From NCBI RefSeq assembly GCF_001886735.1, contig NZ_CP018076.1:2170001-2234000 (forward strand): 64,000 nt of DNA, given 5' to 3'. Below, piece by piece: positions 8,009 through 16,555 of the stretch. The notes beneath the pieces were generated by a model. The model was not told where the DNA came from. It ran no database searches and was given only the letters and a program-made list of their open reading frames with translations. Numbering within the stretch: position 1 is the stretch's first letter; each line of letters opens with the position of its first letter. The stretch comes from Sulfitobacter alexandrii (GTDB lineage Bacteria > Pseudomonadota > Alphaproteobacteria > Rhodobacterales > Rhodobacteraceae). The position numbers and the translations under genes were made by a program.

Positions 8009-8940
8009 CAGGCGTCCTTCAGCGCCGCCACGTCTTCCGGCGTCCCGATGGCACGGCAGGTGCTGTCCTTGGCGATGCGGCGGATCATTCCCGACAGGGC
8101 CTTGCCCGCGCCGATCTCCCAGAACTCGGTCACGCCCTGCGCCGCCATCCATTCGACGGAAGTCCGCCAGCGCACGCGCCCTGTCACCTGCTCGACCAGC
8201 AGGTCGCGGATGCGGGCCGCGTCGGTCACGCTTTCGGCCAGAACATTGGCGACCAAGGGCACGGACGGGTCCTTCATCTCGACCTCGCCCAGCGCGCGGG
8301 CCATCTCGTCGGCGGCGGGCTGCATCAGCGCACAGTGGAAAGGAGCGGACACCGGCAGCGGCAGCGCGCGCTTGGCACCCGCCTCCTTGGCGAGGATCAC
8401 GGCGCGGTCGATGGCGGCCTTGCTGCCGGACAGGACGTTCTGACTGGGATCGTTCTCGTTTGCCAACTGGCAGACATCGCCCTGCGCGGCTTCCGCGGCG
8501 ACCTTCTCTGCGGCATCGGCCTCCAGCCCCAGCACCGCGGCCATCGCGCCTTCACCAACCGGGACGGCCGCCTGCATCGCGCGTCCCCGGATGCGCAGCA
8601 GACGCGCCGTATCGGCCAGCGAGAAGGTTCCGGCGGCACAAAGCGCCGAGTATTCCCCCAGCGAATGCCCGGCGACAAAGGCCGCACGGTCCAGCCCGAT
8701 ACCCTCGGCCTGCAGGGCGGCGAGCGCCGCCATCGAAGTCGCCATCAGCGCCGGCTGTGCATTCTCCGTCAACGTCAGGGCCTCGGCGTCGCCTTCCCAG
8801 ATCAGCGCCGACAGCTTTTCGCCCAGCGCCTCGTCGACGGCATCGAAAACCGCGCGCGCCTCCGGATAGCGCTCCGCCAGCGCCTTGCCCATGCCGATGG
8901 TCTGGGCGCCCTGGCCCGGGAATACGAATGCGATGCTCAT
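8008..8940 (-). CDS. fabD: Malonyl-CoA:ACP transacylase
   Basis: This loads malonyl groups onto acyl carrier protein. It has 310 residues from the ATG at 8940, which has a GGAGGG ribosome binding site. The FPGQGAQ motif is at residues 7-13, the nucleophile Ser93 in GHSLGEYSAL, and the catalytic histidine in SAPFHCALM near residue 200. The stop overlaps the start of the downstream lipoprotein gene. The next gene on the left after that is fabG. Confidence 0.96.
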   Translation of the reverse strand: MSIAFVFPGQGAQTIGMGKALAERYPEARAVFDAVDEALGEKLSALIWEGDAEALTLTENAQPALMATSMAALAALQAEGIGLDRAAFVAGHSLGEYSALCAAGTFSLADTARLLRIRGRAMQAAVPVGEGAMAAVLGLEADAAEKVAAEAAQGDVCQLANENDPSQNVLSGSKAAIDRAVILAKEAGAKRALPLPVSAPFHCALMQPAADEMARALGEVEMKDPSVPLVANVLAESVTDAARIRDLLVEQVTGRVRWRTSVEWMAAQGVTEFWEIGAGKALSGMIRRIAKDSTCRAIGTPEDVAALKDA

Positions 8941-9098
8941 GAAGCCCTCCAACTGATTGGGACGGGTCTAGCGCGGGCGCGGCGGCGGAACAAGACCGGC
9001 CCGCATCGCGCACGACCGCACAGCCCCCCTGCGGGAACGGGCATTGCCCTCGGCGGGCCAATCTCTATCTCTGTCGCCACCCGAGACCGGAGACGCAG

Positions 9099-10304
9099 AT
9101 GCCCCTGACCAACACACAGATCCGCTACGGCGCAGTCAGCAAGACCTTCCACTGGCTGACCGCGCTGCTGATCCTGACACTGATCGTGCTCGGCCTCGTG
9201 GCCGAAGCCCTACCCTATGACACCGATGCGGAACTGGCCCGCAAGGCCTGGATGTTCTCTTTGCACAAGACCTTGGGCGTGCTCGTGTTCGCCGTCGCTC
9301 TTGCCCGCATCCTCTGGGCGCTGACGCAGCCCAAACCGGGACTTCTCAACGCCGATCGCCGGAGCGAGAGCTTTCTCGCGGAATTGGTGCACTGGTTGCT
9401 TTACGGCGCACTCGTGGTCGTTCCGCTTTCGGGCTGGATCGCCCATGCCGCGGCGTCGGGGTTTGCCCCGATCTGGTGGCCCTTCGGGCAGAACCTGCCG
9501 CTGGTGCCGAAATCGACTGCCGTGGAACACGCGTTCGCCGCGGTCCACTACTTTGCCGGGCGCGTGCTGATCGCCGCCATCCTGCTGCACGTCGCCGGGG
9601 CGCTCAAGCATCACCTCATCGACCGGGACGGTACCCTGCGCCGGATGCTGCCCGGCGAGCCGCCGCTCGGCCCCCTTCCCGAACAGCACTCGGCTCTTGT
9701 TCCCGCGATCGCGGCGGGAGTCATATGGTGCGCGGCTCTGGGGCTGGCTCTCGGCACCGGGCAGCCGGACGGAACGGCGCAATCCGCCGGCCCTGCCCTG
9801 GCGCAGGTCAGTTCCGACTGGCAGGTGCAGGAGGGAGAAATCGCCATCGCCGTGACGCAGTTCGGCTCGGTGGTCGAGGGCAGTTTTGCCGACTGGACCG
9901 CCGCGATCACGTTCGACGACACGACGGTCACCGGCGTCGCGGGCGATGTGACCACAACCATCTCCATCCCGTCGCTGACCCTTGGATCAGTCACCCAGCA
10001 GGCGATGGGGGCCGACTTCTTCGATGCCGAGACACACCCGACCGCGGTTTTCACCGGGAATATCCGCCATGCCAGCGACGGGTACGAGGCTGTTGGCACG
10101 CTGGAGATCAAGGGCAACAAGGTGCCTCTGACCATGCCCTTCCTACTGTCGCTGAACGGCGATATCGCCGAAATGCGCGCCGACATCACGCTTGACAGGC
10201 GCGACTTTGGTATCGGCGACAACATGCCCAATGAAGACAGCCTCGGTTTCGCGGTGGATGTCGCGATCCGGCTGACGGCCATTCGCGCCGAACCCGACGC
10301 CTGA
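9099..10304 (+). CDS. Cytochrome b561 fused to a YceI domain
   Basis: A 401-residue fusion. Residues 1-180 are a cytochrome b561-type module with four membrane helices and candidate heme histidines in FHWLTALLI, SLHKTLGV, LVHWLLYG and LLHVAGALKHH. A further hydrophobic segment (about 201-218) precedes a periplasmic YceI lipocalin-like domain (about 230-395), which contains the signature FFDAETHPTAVFTG. YceI proteins bind isoprenoid quinones or other amphiphiles, so membrane-bound heme and lipid binding are joined in one chain. A second YceI gene follows in convergent orientation. Confidence 0.9.
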   Translation: MPLTNTQIRYGAVSKTFHWLTALLILTLIVLGLVAEALPYDTDAELARKAWMFSLHKTLGVLVFAVALARILWALTQPKPGLLNADRRSESFLAELVHWLLYGALVVVPLSGWIAHAAASGFAPIWWPFGQNLPLVPKSTAVEHAFAAVHYFAGRVLIAAILLHVAGALKHHLIDRDGTLRRMLPGEPPLGPLPEQHSALVPAIAAGVIWCAALGLALGTGQPDGTAQSAGPALAQVSSDWQVQEGEIAIAVTQFGSVVEGSFADWTAAITFDDTTVTGVAGDVTTTISIPSLTLGSVTQQAMGADFFDAETHPTAVFTGNIRHASDGYEAVGTLEIKGNKVPLTMPFLLSLNGDIAEMRADITLDRRDFGIGDNMPNEDSLGFAVDVAIRLTAIRAEPDA

Positions 10305-10320
10305 GGCAGAGGCGCAATGA

Positions 10321-10346
10321 AAAAGGCCGGGGAATTCCCCGGCCTT
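10321..10346 (-). terminator. Intrinsic terminator between convergent genes
   Basis: A perfect inverted repeat AAGGCCGGGG-AATT-CCCCGGCCTT is followed on the minus strand by three more T residues. It best serves the minus-strand yceI gene. On the plus strand only two T residues follow the stem, so it would act more weakly for the b561-YceI gene. Confidence 0.85.
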
Positions 10347-10368
10347 GCTGTCTCGCATTGGCGAGGCG

Positions 10369-10947
10369 TTATTCGGCCTTCATCGCCTCGATCGAAATCA
10401 TCACCTGCACCTCGTCGCTGACGTAGGGTGCAAAGGCGCCGAGGTTGAAGTCGGAACGCACCAGGGTGGTGGTCGCGTCGAACCCGGCCCAGGGTTTGCC
10501 TTCCTGCGGATGGTCGCCCATCTGGTTCAGCTTGGCGTCCAGCACGACGGACTTGGTCACGTCGTTCATGGTCAGGTCGCCGGTGATCAGCGCCGTATCC
10601 TCGCCCGTGACCTCGATCCCGGTGGAGGTAAAGGTGATCATGTCACCCTCCTGCGCGCCGAAGAAGTCGCCGGACATGAAGTGATCCTTGCGCTGTTCCC
10701 AACCGGTGAACATCGACATCACCGGCATGGACACGCTGACGGACGACGCGGCCGGGTCTTCCTGATCGAACATGATCTCGCCGTCAAAGCCCGAGAAAAC
10801 GCCGTAGGTCGTGGAAAAGCCCAGGTGCTCGTAGTTGAAGACGACCTGCGAGTGGCTGGGATCAAGGGTATATTTCTCGGCGGCCATGGCTGCCGTGCTG
10901 CCGGTTGCCCCGAGTACAAGCGCGGTGGCGAACATCAGATTCTTCAT
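10369..10947 (-). CDS. YceI-family periplasmic protein
   Basis: A 192-residue exported lipocalin-like protein. The signal peptide is MKNLMFATALVLGATGSTA followed by AMA, with cleavage probable before AEKYTLDPSHSQ. The mature part carries the family hallmarks DPSHSQVVFNYEHLGFSTTYG and GDFFGAQEG. YceI domains bind polyprenyl or quinone-like ligands. GGAG seven bases before the ATG at 10947 fixes the start. It is convergent with the b561-YceI fusion, suggesting related function. Confidence 0.92.
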   Translation of the reverse strand: MKNLMFATALVLGATGSTAAMAAEKYTLDPSHSQVVFNYEHLGFSTTYGVFSGFDGEIMFDQEDPAASSVSVSMPVMSMFTGWEQRKDHFMSGDFFGAQEGDMITFTSTGIEVTGEDTALITGDLTMNDVTKSVVLDAKLNQMGDHPQEGKPWAGFDATTTLVRSDFNLGAFAPYVSDEVQVMISIEAMKAE

Positions 10948-11102
10948 GAGGTACTCCGTGTTGAAGGTGTTTCGTTCCAGCGCCACATGTGCGCCTTCCC
11001 GGCCTTCTATCAACTCGACATGTCCTCACATGGTCTGCGCGTCAGCAAACACTTGCCCCTCTGCGCGCCGGCATATGTGCGCGGAGCCGGCAGGGCATCA
11101 CG

Positions 11103-11594
11103 TCAGGCGATCTTGCCCGCGTCCCGCAGACCGTTGATCAGGCTGTTCAGAACCACCTTGTCGGTCAGGGTCACCACGGCCAGCAGGCGGCCCCCACCAT
11201 CCCACAGGCGCACGACGCCACCCGTGATCTCCGCCGCGCCGAGGTCGGCGAAGGCACAGTGCGACAGCATCGCGTGCCGCCCTTCCACACCGGGACGCAC
11301 GAGGCTCACCGTGCGGCGAATCGTGTCGATGCGGACTTCGGGCGACGCGGGCCTGCCGCTCGCCAGCATCAAGCCGATCCCGGCGATCGCGGCGGCGGCC
11401 GACAGGAACAGCCGGAACAGCATCACCTCATGCTGCTCGGTAACCGGGGCCAGCCAGATCACGAAGGCGGCAAGAAACAGACCGGCGCCGAAAATGCGCT
11501 GCACGCTGCGCACCAGCATGCGGCCGCCATCCACCATCGACGCGGGCGCCTCCGTGATGCCCCTCCTCGTCATGAAATCCGCGCTAGCCGTCAT
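11103..11594 (-). CDS. Two-helix membrane protein with C-terminal soluble domain, unknown function
   Basis: A 163-residue protein. A good GGAGGA ribosome binding site supports the ATG at 11594 (MTASADFMTRR) over the longer frame. Two membrane helices (about 35-52 and 58-80, including IFGAGLFLAAFVIWLAP and LFLSAAAAIAGIGLML) are followed by a cytosolic-type beta-rich region with RTVSLVRPGVEG and GGVVRLWDGGGRLLAVVTL, which looks PH-like. I recognise no named family. It is divergent from the rpsF operon. Confidence 0.7.
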   Translation of the reverse strand: MTASADFMTRRGITEAPASMVDGGRMLVRSVQRIFGAGLFLAAFVIWLAPVTEQHEVMLFRLFLSAAAAIAGIGLMLASGRPASPEVRIDTIRRTVSLVRPGVEGRHAMLSHCAFADLGAAEITGGVVRLWDGGGRLLAVVTLTDKVVLNSLINGLRDAGKIA

Positions 11595-11911
11595 GGTATC
11601 CTCCCTGCCCGATCCCTCATCGGTCCGCGGCAACTCTGCTCCGCCATTCGGGCGAGAAATGGGCGGCTCGGGGGCACGGATCGGACCTTGTTGCGGCGGG
11701 GCGGCTCGCTCCGCCGGCCCAAAGGTTGCGGCCGTGCCAGCGCCCGTTGGGTCAGATGCGAAAAAAGGCGCCGGGTTCTTGCCCTGCGCCACAAACCGTG
11801 TATATCGGCCATTCCCTTGCAAGACGATGAACCGCGCAGTCTCTCGTGGTGGGGCAGCAAGGGTCTTTCGCCCCGCCTTTGAAATGCGCCTTGATACAAA
11901 TAGGAGAACGC
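11595..11911. other. Intergenic region between a membrane protein gene and rpsF
   Basis: These 317 bases hold no gene I can support. They contain the ribosome binding site of the leftward gene, a probable rpsF promoter, and about 105 bases of transcribed leader. In the leader, GGTGGGGC (11849-11856) can pair with GCCCCGCC (11871-11878). Confidence 0.6.
11779..11806 (+). promoter_or_regulatory. Probable sigma-70 promoter of rpsF-rpsR-rplI
   Basis: TTGCCC and TATATC are separated by 16 bases, about 105 bases before the rpsF start. This is the best housekeeping-like pair in the gap. It is read by eye, with no expression evidence. Confidence 0.5.
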
Positions 11912-12265
11912 ATGCCGCTATATGAGCATGTCATGATCGCGCGTCAGGACTTGTCCAACACGCAAGCCGAAGGCCTGATCGAACATTTTGGCACCGTCCT
12001 GTCCGACAACGGCGGGAAACTCGTCGACAGCGAGTACTGGGGCGTCAAGACGATGGCCTACAAGATCAACAAGAACCGCAAGGGCCACTACGCCTTCCTG
12101 CGCTCGGATGCACCCGCAACCGCCGTGCAGGAGATGGAGCGCCTTATGCGCCTGCACGACGACGTCATGCGCGTCCTGACCATCAAGGTCGACGAACATG
12201 CCGAACTGCCGTCGGTGCAGATGCAGAAGCGCGACGAGCGTTCCGACCGTCGCGAACGCCGTTGA
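11912..12265 (+). CDS. rpsF: 30S ribosomal protein S6 (bS6)
   Basis: A 117-residue ribosomal protein that binds 16S rRNA as a pair with S18. The start MPLYEHVMIARQDLS is the standard alphaproteobacterial form, and TAGGAGAACGC precedes it. The charged tail (MQKRDERSDRRERR) is characteristic. It is first in the S6-S18-L9 operon with short spacers (28 and 11 bases). The long leader is compatible with S6:S18 feedback, but I cannot confirm the known leader motif. Confidence 0.98.
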   Translation: MPLYEHVMIARQDLSNTQAEGLIEHFGTVLSDNGGKLVDSEYWGVKTMAYKINKNRKGHYAFLRSDAPATAVQEMERLMRLHDDVMRVLTIKVDEHAELPSVQMQKRDERSDRRERR

Positions 12266-12293
12266 TCAACGCTTGAACAAAAGGACATAACTC

Positions 12294-12521
12294 ATGGCTG
12301 CAAAACCATTTTTCCGCCGTCGCAAGGTTTGCCCCTTCTCGGGCGACAACGCTCCTGCGATCGACTACAAGGACACGCGCCTGCTGCAACGGTACATTTC
12401 CGAGCGCGGCAAGATCGTCCCCTCCCGCATCACCGCAGTCTCTGCGAAGAAGCAGCGTGAACTGGCCCGTGCCATCAAACGCGCCCGCTTCCTCGCCCTG
12501 CTGCCCTACGCCGTCAAGTAA
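12294..12521 (+). CDS. rpsR: 30S ribosomal protein S18 (bS18)
   Basis: A 75-residue basic protein, partner of S6 on the small-subunit platform. It shows the diagnostic [10 protein letters not shown] near the N-terminus, [19 protein letters not shown] in the middle and [10 protein letters not shown] near the C-terminus. Length and position are normal. Confidence 0.98.
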   Translation: MAAKPFFRRRKVCPFSGDNAPAIDYKDTRLLQRYISERGKIVPSRITAVSAKKQRELARAIKRARFLALLPYAVK

Positions 12522-12532
12522 GGAGAGAGCAC

Positions 12533-13207
12533 ATGCAAGTCATCCTTCTGGAACGTGTCGCCAAGCTGGGACAGATGGGCGAAGTTGTCGAGGTGAAGCC
12601 CGGCTTCGCCCGCAACTACCTGCTGCCGCAGGGCAAGGCCCTGTCTGCCTCCAAGGCCAACATCGAAGCCTTCGAGGCACGCAAGTCGCAGCTTGAAGCC
12701 GAGAACCTGGAAACCAGGAAAGAGGCCGAGAAACTGGCGGACAAGCTGAACGGTCAGCAGTTCGTCGTGATTCGCTCCGCCTCCGACGCCGGCGCGCTCT
12801 ACGGCTCCGTCACCACCCGTGACGCCGCCGACACGATCACCGAGGGCGGGTTCACCATCGACCGCCGCCAGGTGGTCCTTGGCGCACCGATCAAGGAACT
12901 GGGCCTCCACGACGTGCAGATCGTCCTACACCCCGAGGTCGACGCGACCATCCAGCTGAACGTCGCCCGCTCGCCCGAAGAGGCGGAGCTTCAGGCGTCC
13001 GGCAAATCCATCCAGGAACTGGCCGCCGAAGAAGAAGCGGCAGCCGAGTTCGAAATCCAGGAGCTGTTCGACGATATCGGCGCAGCGCAACTGGACGAAC
13101 TGGAAACCGAAGTGGAGCAGCAGACCGACGAGCCTGCCGTTCTCGAAAAGGACGAACTGGACGCGAAGCTGTCCGGCGATCAGGAAGACACCGCAGGCCG
13201 CGGCTGA
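12533..13207 (+). CDS. rplI: 50S ribosomal protein L9 (bL9) with extended acidic tail
   Basis: It starts [22 protein letters not shown], and the next residues include the L9 signature [13 protein letters not shown]. The two globular domains are joined by the long helix (about 40-75). At 224 residues it is much longer than the roughly 149 of Escherichia coli L9. From about residue 150 there is an Asp/Glu/Gln-rich extension ([19 protein letters not shown] and beyond). Similar extensions occur in relatives, so this is probably a lineage feature. GGAGAG lies at the start, and a strong terminator follows. Confidence 0.97.
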   Translation: MQVILLERVAKLGQMGEVVEVKPGFARNYLLPQGKALSASKANIEAFEARKSQLEAENLETRKEAEKLADKLNGQQFVVIRSASDAGALYGSVTTRDAADTITEGGFTIDRRQVVLGAPIKELGLHDVQIVLHPEVDATIQLNVARSPEEAELQASGKSIQELAAEEEAAAEFEIQELFDDIGAAQLDELETEVEQQTDEPAVLEKDELDAKLSGDQEDTAGRG

Positions 13208-13226
13208 TCCTTTCCTCATCACATCG

Positions 13227-13262
13227 AAGCGCCGCGCGGAGAGATCCGCGCGGCGCTTTTCG
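13227..13262 (+). terminator. Rho-independent terminator of the rpsF operon
   Basis: A perfect 14-bp stem AAGCGCCGCGCGGA / TCCGCGCGGCGCTT with loop GAGA is followed by TTCGTTT. It lies 19 bases after the rplI stop. Confidence 0.92.
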
Positions 13263-13424
13263 TTTCTGCCGGCGCCTCGCCCGGTCCGGTCCCTGACGAC
13301 GATACCCCGTGCGCCGATTCCCGCGCAGCGAGTCGCGATTTCCCGCGCATGGCGGAACCACGAACTTGCCCGATTTTTTCGGCCCGGTAGGGTCTCGCCA
13401 GTTTCAACAACTGCGAATCCGATC

Positions 13425-13907
13425 ATGTTCCAGAACATCCGCCGCGTCGCACTGGCCCTGCTCTGCGCCGCTGCTGTCTCCGCATGTGCCGCAACGCCCG
13501 AACCGCAGGCCTTCGTCCAGCAGCCCGCCATCCCTCTCCATCCCAACGAAACGCCTGAACTGCGCCAGAAGATCAACTTCTGGGCCGATCACTACGACCT
13601 TCCCCGCCCGCTGGTGCACCGCCTCGCCATCCGCGAAAGCACCCACAATCCCGGCGCGCGAAACGGGCCTTACTACGGCCTGCTCCAGATCCTGCCCGCC
13701 ACCGCCCGGTCCATGGGCTTCCAGGGTGCGCCAAGCGATCTGCTGGATGCGGATACCAACCTCGAATACGCCCTGAAGTACCTGCGCGGTGCATGGCTCC
13801 TGTCCGATGGCGATCAGGCCACCGCGATCAAGTGGTACGCGCGCGGCTACTACTACGAAGCGAAGCGCCGCGGCATGCTGGTAGAGACCGGTCTGCGCAA
13901 GGGCTGA
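13425..13907 (+). CDS. Lipoprotein lytic transglycosylase (SLT domain)
   Basis: A 160-residue murein hydrolase-like lipoprotein. The signal MFQNIRRVALALLCAAAVSA ends at lipobox Cys21. The SLT fold follows: catalytic Glu71 in LAIRESTHNPGARN, then the YYGLLQILPATARSMGF motif and the C-terminal helix with ALKYLRGAWLLS and WYARGYYYEAKRRG. The protein is short, holding little more than the catalytic domain. It stands alone on its strand between the ribosomal operon and the alternative oxidase gene. Confidence 0.9.
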   Translation: MFQNIRRVALALLCAAAVSACAATPEPQAFVQQPAIPLHPNETPELRQKINFWADHYDLPRPLVHRLAIRESTHNPGARNGPYYGLLQILPATARSMGFQGAPSDLLDADTNLEYALKYLRGAWLLSDGDQATAIKWYARGYYYEAKRRGMLVETGLRKG

Positions 13908-13989
13908 CACCACGGCGCATCTTGTCGCACCGGATTGCGGCGGATGCGCCCGCCCCCCATCTCTCGGACGAAAAACACGGAGATGGAAA

Positions 13990-14658
13990 ATGTTCGACAT
14001 CGGCAACCGCCACGACGGCGATATCGCCACGCACCGGCCCCCGCGCGACATCCATGATCGCATCGCGCTGCGCACGGTCCGGTTCATGAGGGTCTTTGCC
14101 GACGCCTTCTTCTCGAAGCGGTACGGTCACCGCGCCGTGGTGCTCGAAACCGTCGCGGCCGTTCCCGGCATGGTGGGCGGGCTGCTTCAGCATCTCAAGG
14201 CGATCCGCTACATCCGCGAGGACGAAGGCTGGATCCGCGAACTGCTGGACGAGGCCGAGAACGAGCGGATGCACCTGATGACCTTCATCCATATCGCGCA
14301 ACCCTCCCGGCTGGAGCGGGTGCTGATCATGGTGGGTCAGGCGGTCTTCTACAACTTCTACTTCTTTCTCTATCTTTTCGCGCCGCGCACCGCCCACCGG
14401 GTCGTCGCCTACCTCGAGGAGGAGGCGGTGATCAGCTACACCCAGTACCTGGCCGAGATCGACGCGGGCCGGGTGGAAAACGTCCCGGCGCCGGCCCTCG
14501 CGGTCGATTACTGGGGCATGCCCGCCGACAGCCGGCTGCGCGATGTCGTGATCCAGGTCCGCGCGGACGAGGCGGGCCACCGGGATCGCAACCACGAGAT
14601 GGCCGACGAACTGGCGCAGGGCCGGAAACCCGCCCCTGACGCCGGCCACCGACCCTGA
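13990..14658 (+). CDS. aox: Alternative oxidase (ubiquinol oxidase, non-heme di-iron)
   Basis: This oxidises ubiquinol and reduces oxygen to water without pumping protons. In 222 residues all four iron-binding motifs are present: LET (Glu53), NERMH (Glu92, His95), LEEEA (about Glu144) and RADEAGHRD (Glu194, His197). Amphipathic helices such as LIMVGQAVFYNFYFFLYLF anchor it to one face of the membrane. It sits between a transglycosylase and a cation exchanger, with no respiratory gene beside it. I see no obvious NnrR/FNR-type TTGAT-N4-ATCAA site in the 80-base upstream gap. Confidence 0.95.
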   Translation: MFDIGNRHDGDIATHRPPRDIHDRIALRTVRFMRVFADAFFSKRYGHRAVVLETVAAVPGMVGGLLQHLKAIRYIREDEGWIRELLDEAENERMHLMTFIHIAQPSRLERVLIMVGQAVFYNFYFFLYLFAPRTAHRVVAYLEEEAVISYTQYLAEIDAGRVENVPAPALAVDYWGMPADSRLRDVVIQVRADEAGHRDRNHEMADELAQGRKPAPDAGHRP

Positions 14659-14776
14659 GCGGCGACGAAATTTCCTGCGGGCTATTGAAGTACGCGCCGC
14701 GCGGGGCAATGTAGCAAAGCACCGGGCGACGGGGTGATCGGCACCCTGTCCACCCCGTACCTGGTGGACAATCAAC

Positions 14777-15703
14777 ATGATCGACTTTCTGCTCATCGCA
14801 ACGGGCTTTGCGGGGCTTCTTCTTGGCGGCAACTGGCTGGTGAACTGCGCGGTGGGCCTCGCGACCCGGTGGGGCGTCTCGCCGCTTGTCATCGGCCTCA
14901 CGCTCGTCGGCTTCGGCACCTCGATGCCCGAACTGGTGACATCGGTTCAGGCCGCGCTTGCCGGCTCCGCGGGGATCGCGATGGGCAACGTGATCGGCAG
15001 CAACATCGCGAACATCCTGCTGATTCTGGGTCTGACCTGCGCGCTGAGCCCGATCGCCGTGGCGCGGGGCACGCTGCGCCGGGACGGCATGGTGATGCTG
15101 GGTGCGACATTTGCCACCTTCGCCCTCGTGCTCTTCGGCACCGTCAGCCGGCCGATGGGCCTGCTGCTGATATCCGGTCTTGCGCTCTACCTCGTATCGG
15201 CGCTGCGCCGGGGGGATGACGCCGCCTCGCAAGAGGCGGAGGCGCTGGCGCCACCGCCGCTGTGGCGGGGGGCGCTGGGGCTGTTGCTGGGGCTGATCGT
15301 CACGATCCTCGCGGCGCGGGCGCTGGTCGCGGGCGCGGTATCCGTGGCAGCCGCCTGGGGTGTCTCAGAGGCGCTGATCGGCGTGACCATCGTCGCGGTC
15401 GGCACGTCCCTGCCGGAGCTGGTGACCTCGATCATCGCGGCCCGCAAGGGTCAGGCCGACATGGCCTTCGGCAACATCATCGGCAGCAACATCTTCAACG
15501 TGCTGGGCATCCTGGGTGTCACGGCACTGGTGCGCCCCATGGAAGTCCCCGCCCAATTCGCGTCACTGGATATCTGGGTGATGACCGCCGCCGCGCTTGC
15601 CGTGCTGTTCATGGGCACGACGGGACGGCGTATCAGCCGGGGCGAAGGCGCGGCGCTGCTGGCAGGGTACATTGCCTACACCGGCCTGCTGATCCACGGC
15701 TGA
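14777..15703 (+). CDS. Calcium/sodium antiporter (CaCA family, YrbG/CaxA-like)
   Basis: A 308-residue exchanger with ten predicted membrane helices in two homologous halves. Each half carries the alpha-repeat signature: GTSMPELVTSVQAAL with GNVIGSNIANILLILG in the first, and GTSLPELVTSIIAARKG with GNIIGSNIFNVLGILG in the second. The acidic central loop (RRGDDAASQEAEAL) separates the halves. The family exchanges Na+ for Ca2+ across the inner membrane. It ends three bases before the convergent nitroreductase stop. Confidence 0.93.
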   Translation: MIDFLLIATGFAGLLLGGNWLVNCAVGLATRWGVSPLVIGLTLVGFGTSMPELVTSVQAALAGSAGIAMGNVIGSNIANILLILGLTCALSPIAVARGTLRRDGMVMLGATFATFALVLFGTVSRPMGLLLISGLALYLVSALRRGDDAASQEAEALAPPPLWRGALGLLLGLIVTILAARALVAGAVSVAAAWGVSEALIGVTIVAVGTSLPELVTSIIAARKGQADMAFGNIIGSNIFNVLGILGVTALVRPMEVPAQFASLDIWVMTAAALAVLFMGTTGRRISRGEGAALLAGYIAYTGLLIHG

Positions 15704-15706
15704 ACG

Positions 15707-16384
15707 TCAGTCGAACCCGACGAAGCGCGCCACCTCGTCCACGCTGCGCCGGGTGGACCGCACCGCGTTGGCGGAAAAGCTGTCATCCGGCCAGCCCATG
15801 GCGACGCAGGTCAGGATAACCTGATCGTCGGGGATCTGCGCGTGTTCCCGGACGACCGGAGACTGCATGATCCCCTGCCCGTTTATGACGGTCCCGAGCC
15901 CCCGGCTCCAGGCGGCCAGCACCAGACCATAGGTCACGGCGCCAAGGTCGAAATGCGCAATCGTGCCCTTCTCGGTCAGGCTCTTGTCGAAACAGACGAC
16001 GATCGACACCGGCGCGTCAAATTGCCGAAAGCCGCGCATGACCCAATCCTGGCGGCGTTCCTTGTCCTCACGGGCGATGCCCATGGCGCCGAAGAGTTGC
16101 TTTGCGATTTCGACCTGCCGTTCGCGGTGCGGCCCGTCGTAGGCGCCATGGTCGCTGATCTCGCGCTGGGGCGGGACGCCGGCCAGCATCCGCGACGAAT
16201 TGCCTTCCCGCACCCGTTCGAGCGGTTCTCCGGTCAGGACGTGAAGATGCCAGGGCTGCGTGTTCATCGACGAGGGCGCGCGCATCGCCAGTTCGATGAT
16301 CTCTTCCAGAAGCGCACGCGGCACCGCCTCGCGGGTAAAGCCGCGGATGCTGCGCCGTTCGAGCATCGCTTCATCAAGTTTCAT
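15707..16384 (-). CDS. Nitroreductase family FMN oxidoreductase
   Basis: A 225-residue NAD(P)H/FMN enzyme. The N-terminal ERRSIRGFTREAVPRALLEE and APSSMNTQPWHLHVLTG are the standard FMN phosphate and dimer motifs. AAWSRGLGTVINGQ and VAMGWPDDSF complete the fold. A GAGGAG site supports ATG 16384. The longer upstream frame has no such signal. The natural substrate is unknown and could be quinones, nitroaromatics or flavin. Confidence 0.88.
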   Translation of the reverse strand: MKLDEAMLERRSIRGFTREAVPRALLEEIIELAMRAPSSMNTQPWHLHVLTGEPLERVREGNSSRMLAGVPPQREISDHGAYDGPHRERQVEIAKQLFGAMGIAREDKERRQDWVMRGFRQFDAPVSIVVCFDKSLTEKGTIAHFDLGAVTYGLVLAAWSRGLGTVINGQGIMQSPVVREHAQIPDDQVILTCVAMGWPDDSFSANAVRSTRRSVDEVARFVGFD

Positions 16385-16503
16385 GGAATTACTCCTCGTC
16401 TTCATCCGCGCCAACGTCCCGCTTTGCATGGGTCGGGTCAATCGGCGGGAGTGGTAACGTAACGGCAAAGACGTTGAAGTTTTGGAATCACCGGCCCGGA
16501 AAC

Positions 16504-16533
16504 GCAAAGGGCCGCGCCCAGTGGACACGGCCC
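16504..16533 (-). terminator. Probable intrinsic terminator after tig
   Basis: On the minus strand GGCCGTGTCC / GGGCGCGGCC (with two G-T pairs) closes on a three-base loop and is followed by CTTTGC. It lies 23 bases after the tig stop. The T-run is short, so efficiency is uncertain. Confidence 0.6.
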
Positions 16534-16555
16534 CGCACAGCGTCATGGACGCCGC

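Noticed and set aside
8335..9108. Open frame overlapping fabD and the start of the b561-YceI gene
   Set aside because: It lies antisense to fabD and its composition is typical of a shadow frame. The fabD and b561 genes explain the region.
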